In this document: piece after piece, positions 5,268 through 8,550 of the stretch
Layout: each line of letters begins with the position of its first letter
Position numbering within the stretch: the first letter of the stretch is position 1
Assembly: GCA_900541195.1 (NCBI GenBank)
Contig: UQIY01000065.1
Coordinates: forward strand, 1-8,550
Source of the DNA: an uncultured Collinsella sp.
Lineage (GTDB): Bacteria; Actinomycetota; Coriobacteriia; Coriobacteriales; Coriobacteriaceae
Length of the DNA: 8,550 bases
Direction: 5' to 3'
Position numbers and translations under genes: made by a program
Notes under the pieces: generated by a model
What the model was told of the DNA's origin: nothing
The model's database searches: none
What the model saw: only the letters and a program-made list of their open reading frames with translations

Positions 5268-6530
5268 CTATAGCACCGCGCCCTCAGGCAGGTCGACACG
5301 CACGACATCCACGACGTCGCCCGCCTTGAGGTCGCACGGCCCTTCGTCAATACACAGCAGACAGTTGGACCGCTGCATCGTGCCGAGCAGCGCCGAATTC
5401 TGCGTCTTGGCCTCGGTCACCAACAGCTCACCGGTCTCGGGGTCGCGCAAAACCGTGGCGCGATCGAAGAAGCGTCGGTCCTGGCGCTTCTTCACGCCGT
5501 GCGTCAATATCGCCTGCTGCACGGGACGCGTACCCTCGGCAAAGCCGCGCATCTTGCGGATCGCAGGGCGGGCGAGCATCTCAAAGCCCACATACGCCGC
5601 CGCGGGATTGCCCGAAAGCCCCAAATACGGCTTACCCCCGAGCAAGCCAAACGTGATGGCCTTGCCGGGACGCATCGAGATGCGGTCAAATAGCACCTCG
5701 CCCTCGCGCCGAACGAGCGCCGTCACGTAGTCGTAATCGCCCGCCGAGGCGCCACCGCTCGTAATGACAAAATCGCACTCCCGCACGGCACGATGTACCA
5801 GCTCGGCAATCACCTGCTCATCATCGGGCGCAATGCCAAAGAACACGGGCTCGGCGCCGGCATCGAGTGCCTCGGCCATCAACGCCGAGGAGTTGGAGTC
5901 GCGAATCTGCCCGCGCGCCGGCAGCTCACTCGGCGCGACCAGCTCCGTGCCCAGCGAGATGATGCCCACACGCGGGGCAGCGTGCACCTTCACGCTCGCG
6001 TATCCGGCGCTCGCCAGCAGACCCGCGCCCGCCGGAGCCACGACCTCGCCGGCGTGCATCACAACATCGCCGGCATGGGCCTCCTCGGCGGCAGAGCGAA
6101 CGTTCTCCCCCACTTTAGCAGGCGCCGAGAAGCTCACGTGCGAGCCCTCGTTGCCGTCGCCATCGAGCACGTCGACGATCTCGTATTTCACTACGGCATC
6201 GGCACCCTGGGGCACCGGCGCGCCTGTCATGATGCGGACCGTCTCGCCCACTCCAATTGTGCCCTCAAATACATGGCCCGCGGCCTCATGTCCGATAACG
6301 TCGAGCGTCACCGGCGCCTCGCCAGACGTCTGCGCCAAGTCCGCCGAGCGCACGGCATATCCGTCCATAGCGCTGTTGGCAAACGGCGAGATATCGATAT
6401 CGGCCACCGCGTCCTCGGCCAAGGGAAAACCGGTGGCCTGCCACACGGGAATCTCGACGAGATCGGTCGGAGCAACGTGCGACAGAACAATCGACTGCGC
6501 GTCCTCCAGCGGAATGAGCTTCTCTGCCAT
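5268..6530 (-). CDS. moeA: Molybdopterin molybdenumtransferase MoeA
   Basis: 420 residues, normal for MoeA. It inserts molybdate into MPT-AMP to form molybdenum cofactor in the cytoplasm. Blocks in order are NSAMDGYAVR (52-61, with the catalytic-region Asp56), MTGAPVPQGADAVV (101-114), GTELV (194-198), GQIRDSNS (207-214), the MPT-binding-like stretch TSGGASAGDYDY (257-268), PGKAITFG (288-295) and GLSGNPAAAY (304-313), then a C-terminal beta domain ending near 420. ATG 6530 is used because AAGAGG lies about five bases upstream; the in-frame GTG 6536 overlaps that site. It is the first gene of a two-gene unit with mog, divergent from the CLC gene across 208 bases. The window has no moaA, moaC, moaD or moaE, so the earlier pathway steps are encoded elsewhere. 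Confidence 0.95.
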   Translation of the reverse strand: MAEKLIPLEDAQSIVLSHVAPTDLVEIPVWQATGFPLAEDAVADIDISPFANSAMDGYAVRSADLAQTSGEAPVTLDVIGHEAAGHVFEGTIGVGETVRIMTGAPVPQGADAVVKYEIVDVLDGDGNEGSHVSFSAPAKVGENVRSAAEEAHAGDVVMHAGEVVAPAGAGLLASAGYASVKVHAAPRVGIISLGTELVAPSELPARGQIRDSNSSALMAEALDAGAEPVFFGIAPDDEQVIAELVHRAVRECDFVITSGGASAGDYDYVTALVRREGEVLFDRISMRPGKAITFGLLGGKPYLGLSGNPAAAYVGFEMLARPAIRKMRGFAEGTRPVQQAILTHGVKKRQDRRFFDRATVLRDPETGELLVTEAKTQNSALLGTMQRSNCLLCIDEGPCDLKAGDVVDVVRVDLPEGAVL

Positions 6531-6586
6531 ATGCACCTCTTACTGCCACGGCGCACAACGGAGCGCCGATTCTTTATGCTTGTCTA

Positions 6587-6592
6587 AGTATA
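6587..6592 (-). promoter_or_regulatory. Candidate -10 box for moeA-mog
   Basis: TATACT on the minus strand lies 56 bases before the moeA ATG. No good -35 is visible at 16-18 bases. The same bases also contain TATAAT on the plus strand (6589-6594), so direction is ambiguous. Confidence 0.35.
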
Positions 6593-6703
6593 ATCCCCGA
6601 CGCGCGACCGCGACTTGGCCTGTACCCGCAAATACACCTGTCGGCCGCAAGCCGCGAAACAGAATGGAAACCAACCCACCGGCTCGTCGCGTTTACCGCG
6701 TTT

Positions 6704-6709
6704 TATAAT
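6704..6709 (+). promoter_or_regulatory. Candidate -10 box for the CLC antiporter gene
   Basis: TATAAT lies 29 bases before the ATG at 6739, with no convincing -35. It would give a leader of about 23 bases, too short for a riboswitch. Immediately before it, CGCG-TTTAC-CGCG-TTTT (6688-6704) is a small terminator-like hairpin. That hairpin could matter only if transcription also began further upstream, for example at the plus-strand TATAAT 6589-6594. Confidence 0.45.
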
Positions 6710-6738
6710 GCTCGTGTTGCAACCAAAAAGAGGAACGT

Positions 6739-8160
6739 ATGGCTTTTACCGACAAACCCGAAAGCGCAAACGAGGCGCAGGATCATTCCCAGCCGCTCGA
6801 CGACGGCGGCTTTTTCTCCCTTAACGACGTCATCATGGCAGGCAGGCATCAGATCACCCGCTCCGAGCATCTCTTAGCTGCCGATACGCGCCGCAATGTC
6901 CGCAACCTACTCGCAAGCGCCAAGTTGCTCGCACTCGTCGTCATCGTCTCGCTCGCCATGGGCGTTGCCGCTTGGGCGTTTTTGGCCTCGTTGAATATCG
7001 CGACCGACTATCGCGAGCACCATGCATGGGTCTACGCCCTGCTCCCCATCGTGGGCATGGCCACCGCATGGGTCTACAAAAACCACGGTCTCGCCGCCAA
7101 GCGTGGCAACAACCTGGTCATCGACTCCGCTCTGGGCACACGTCTCATCCATATGCGCATGGCCGTCCTCACCTTCGTCTGCTCCACGCTCACGCACCTA
7201 ACGGGCGGATCGGCCGGTCGCGAGGGAGCCGCGGTACAGATTGGCGGCACCATCGCCAGCAACATCTCGAGCCTCGCCCACCTCAAAAAGCATGACCACC
7301 ACGACCTCATGCTCGCCGGCATCTCGTCGGCCTTTGGCGCCGTATTCGGTTCGCCCCTTGCCGGCGCGTTCTTTGGCATGGAGATGTGTTTTATCGGCAA
7401 GATCGACTACACCGCGGGCATCTACTGTCTGGTCGCCTCGTTTACCGGCTACTTTACATCACTCGCCCTGGGTACCGAGTACGAAGCGAATGTCATCGCC
7501 AGCGTTCCCAACATGACACCACGGACGGTTGCCATCGTTGTTATCAGCGCCATTATCTTCGGTCTGACGGCACGCCTCTTTGCCTGGTCGGTTCGAACCG
7601 TCAAAAGCCTGTACGGTCGCTTTATCACCAACTACCTTGCTCGCGCACTCGTGGGCGCGCTCGTGGTGCTCGCGGCATACGCGATGCTCGACGCCTGGAA
7701 GTATGCCGGCCTTGCCACCTGGCTCTCGGGCGCCGGGTTCGCCGGTAACACGACCCTTGCCGACGCAGCCATCAAGCTCGTGGTGACGGCGCTTACCCTG
7801 GGTGCGGGTTTCCAAGGCGGCGAGGTCACGCCCCTGTTTGGCATCGGTGCGGCGCTCGGCGGCTGGATCGGTTGCCTCGTCGGTATCGACCCCAGCTTTC
7901 TGGCGGCTCTCGGCATGCTCGGTGTTTTCTGCGCCGGCCTTAACGTGCCCATCACCACCTGTATGATGGCCATCGACCTGTTCCACGGCACGGCAGCCGG
8001 CTTCTTCGTGATCGTGGCGTTTATCAGCTATCTTGTCGGCGGCCACCGCGGCGTATATCCCGCGCAGCGCATTGTCTCGCCTAAACGCCGTTCGCTTATT
8101 GTGGATGAGGGCGGTACGGTAGCGGATGCTATCGAGCGCCACAACGACCTGATAGAGTAG
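6739..8160 (+). CDS. clcF: CLC-F type fluoride/proton antiporter
   Basis: 473 residues, a membrane CLC protein with a cytoplasmic N-terminal tail of about 55 residues and no CBS domains. Signatures are RGNNLVID (122-129) in place of the chloride-type GSGIP, GREGAAVQ (160-167) with gating Glu162, GGEVTPLF (360-367) with Glu362 and Thr364, and GVYPAQ (438-443) with Tyr440. As I recall, the key residues of the characterised Enterococcus casseliflavus CLC-F are Glu118, Glu318, Thr320 and Tyr396. All four are matched here at a constant offset of 44, so export of toxic fluoride is the likely role. The motif Asn (124) replaces the Met of that protein, as reported for another CLC-F branch. ATG 6739 follows AGAGGAA at six bases. 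Databases may label it only as a chloride channel. The downstream kinase starts 87 bases later. Confidence 0.87.
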   Translation: MAFTDKPESANEAQDHSQPLDDGGFFSLNDVIMAGRHQITRSEHLLAADTRRNVRNLLASAKLLALVVIVSLAMGVAAWAFLASLNIATDYREHHAWVYALLPIVGMATAWVYKNHGLAAKRGNNLVIDSALGTRLIHMRMAVLTFVCSTLTHLTGGSAGREGAAVQIGGTIASNISSLAHLKKHDHHDLMLAGISSAFGAVFGSPLAGAFFGMEMCFIGKIDYTAGIYCLVASFTGYFTSLALGTEYEANVIASVPNMTPRTVAIVVISAIIFGLTARLFAWSVRTVKSLYGRFITNYLARALVGALVVLAAYAMLDAWKYAGLATWLSGAGFAGNTTLADAAIKLVVTALTLGAGFQGGEVTPLFGIGAALGGWIGCLVGIDPSFLAALGMLGVFCAGLNVPITTCMMAIDLFHGTAAGFFVIVAFISYLVGGHRGVYPAQRIVSPKRRSLIVDEGGTVADAIERHNDLIE

Positions 8161-8247
8161 ACGTTAGTATTCGCCGTGCAGCCACAATCGGGGGCAATTC
8201 GACCTGAGCGCGACCGCACCGTCACGTCATACGCCGGGAGTCGCCCC

Positions 8248-8550
8248 ATGCACGCAACTGATTTTGGTCGCACGCTCATCATCGCCAACCCTGCCGCCCA
8301 GTCGGGTGCGGCGCGCGAGGTCGCTGAGCGCCTGCAGCGCTTTTTGGACATGACCGCGCGCGCATCCCAGTTTGATCTGGTGCTAACCGAGCACACGGGA
8401 CACGCCAAGGAGCTTGCCGCACAGGCTCAGGGCTATCGTACCGTTATCGCACTCGGCGGCGATGGCGTGATCCACGAGGTCGTCAACGGGCTTATGACGC
8501 AAAAGGAGAACGCCCGCCCCGCTCTTGCCGTCCTGCCCGTGGGCTCCGGC
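8248..8550 (+). CDS. Diacylglycerol kinase / YegS-type lipid kinase, 3' end outside window
   Basis: 101 codons are present, running off the right edge. The start ATG 8248 has GGGAG about seven bases upstream. The N-terminal catalytic domain of the DAGK family is clear: TLIIANPAAQSG (9-20), then ALGGDGVIHEVVNGL (68-82), which holds the GGDG nucleotide-binding loop, and LPVGSG at the edge (96-101), normally followed by Asn. Such enzymes phosphorylate diacylglycerol or related lipids at the inner membrane face, in phospholipid recycling. The precise substrate (DgkB, YegS or BmrU type) cannot be set from this part. It is on the same strand as the CLC gene, 87 bases downstream. No terminator or promoter is evident in that gap, so read-through co-transcription is possible. 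Confidence 0.88.
   Translation, partial: MHATDFGRTLIIANPAAQSGAAREVAERLQRFLDMTARASQFDLVLTEHTGHAKELAAQAQGYRTVIALGGDGVIHEVVNGLMTQKENARPALAVLPVGSG

Noticed and set aside
5764..6708. Plus-strand open frames of 264-314 codons opposite moeA
   Set aside because: Shadows of a clearly functional moeA; Ser/Thr/Ala- or Arg/His-rich with no motif.
6531..6738. Molybdenum cofactor or fluoride riboswitch between moeA and the CLC gene
   Set aside because: The moeA leader from its likely start is too short, and no conserved fluoride riboswitch elements are visible.

Overview
The window reads as chromosomal DNA of a high-GC, Gram-positive anaerobe. It most resembles a gut Coriobacteriia member such as Collinsella. 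This is an inference from codon and GC style, a Tat-type lipoprotein binding protein and the gene mix; there is no marker gene in the window. The first 44 bases are not genomic. They are an Illumina Nextera read-1 adapter preceded by what looks like an 8-base i5 index, so base 45 is the real end of this contig.

Left part (45-1116): a minus-strand gene for a 2-hydroxyacyl-CoA dehydratase/double-cubane-cluster reductase family protein (E. coli YjiM type) is cut by the adapter junction after 214 codons. Its 429-base upstream region is unusually structured. It holds a 22-codon ORF with a very strong ribosome binding site, a stable hairpin in front of the reductase start, a cluster of GTTGA half-sites and an AT-rich patch.

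Middle (1071-4690): a minus-strand molybdate ABC transporter operon, modA-modB-modC. It has a recognisable -10 box, a perfect 10+10 bp palindrome over the -35 region, a second palindrome overlapping the -10, and an intrinsic terminator 12 bases after modC. ModA is a predicted Tat-exported lipoprotein. ModB is atypical: a signal peptide and about 185 extracytoplasmic residues precede the normal five-helix permease, and a charged tail follows it.

Upstream of it (4728-6530): a separate minus-strand unit, moeA-mog, ends in its own intrinsic terminator. Mog (MPT adenylyltransferase) and MoeA (molybdenum insertase) perform the last steps of molybdenum cofactor synthesis with the molybdate that ModABC imports, so 1117-6530 is one functional block for molybdoenzyme maturation.

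Right part (6704-8550): on the plus strand and divergent from moeA lies a CLC-family antiporter whose signature residues are those of the fluoride/proton CLC-F subgroup rather than chloride channels. It is followed by the start of a diacylglycerol kinase/YegS-like lipid kinase that runs off the window. No tRNA, rRNA, CRISPR array, insertion sequence or known riboswitch was recognised.
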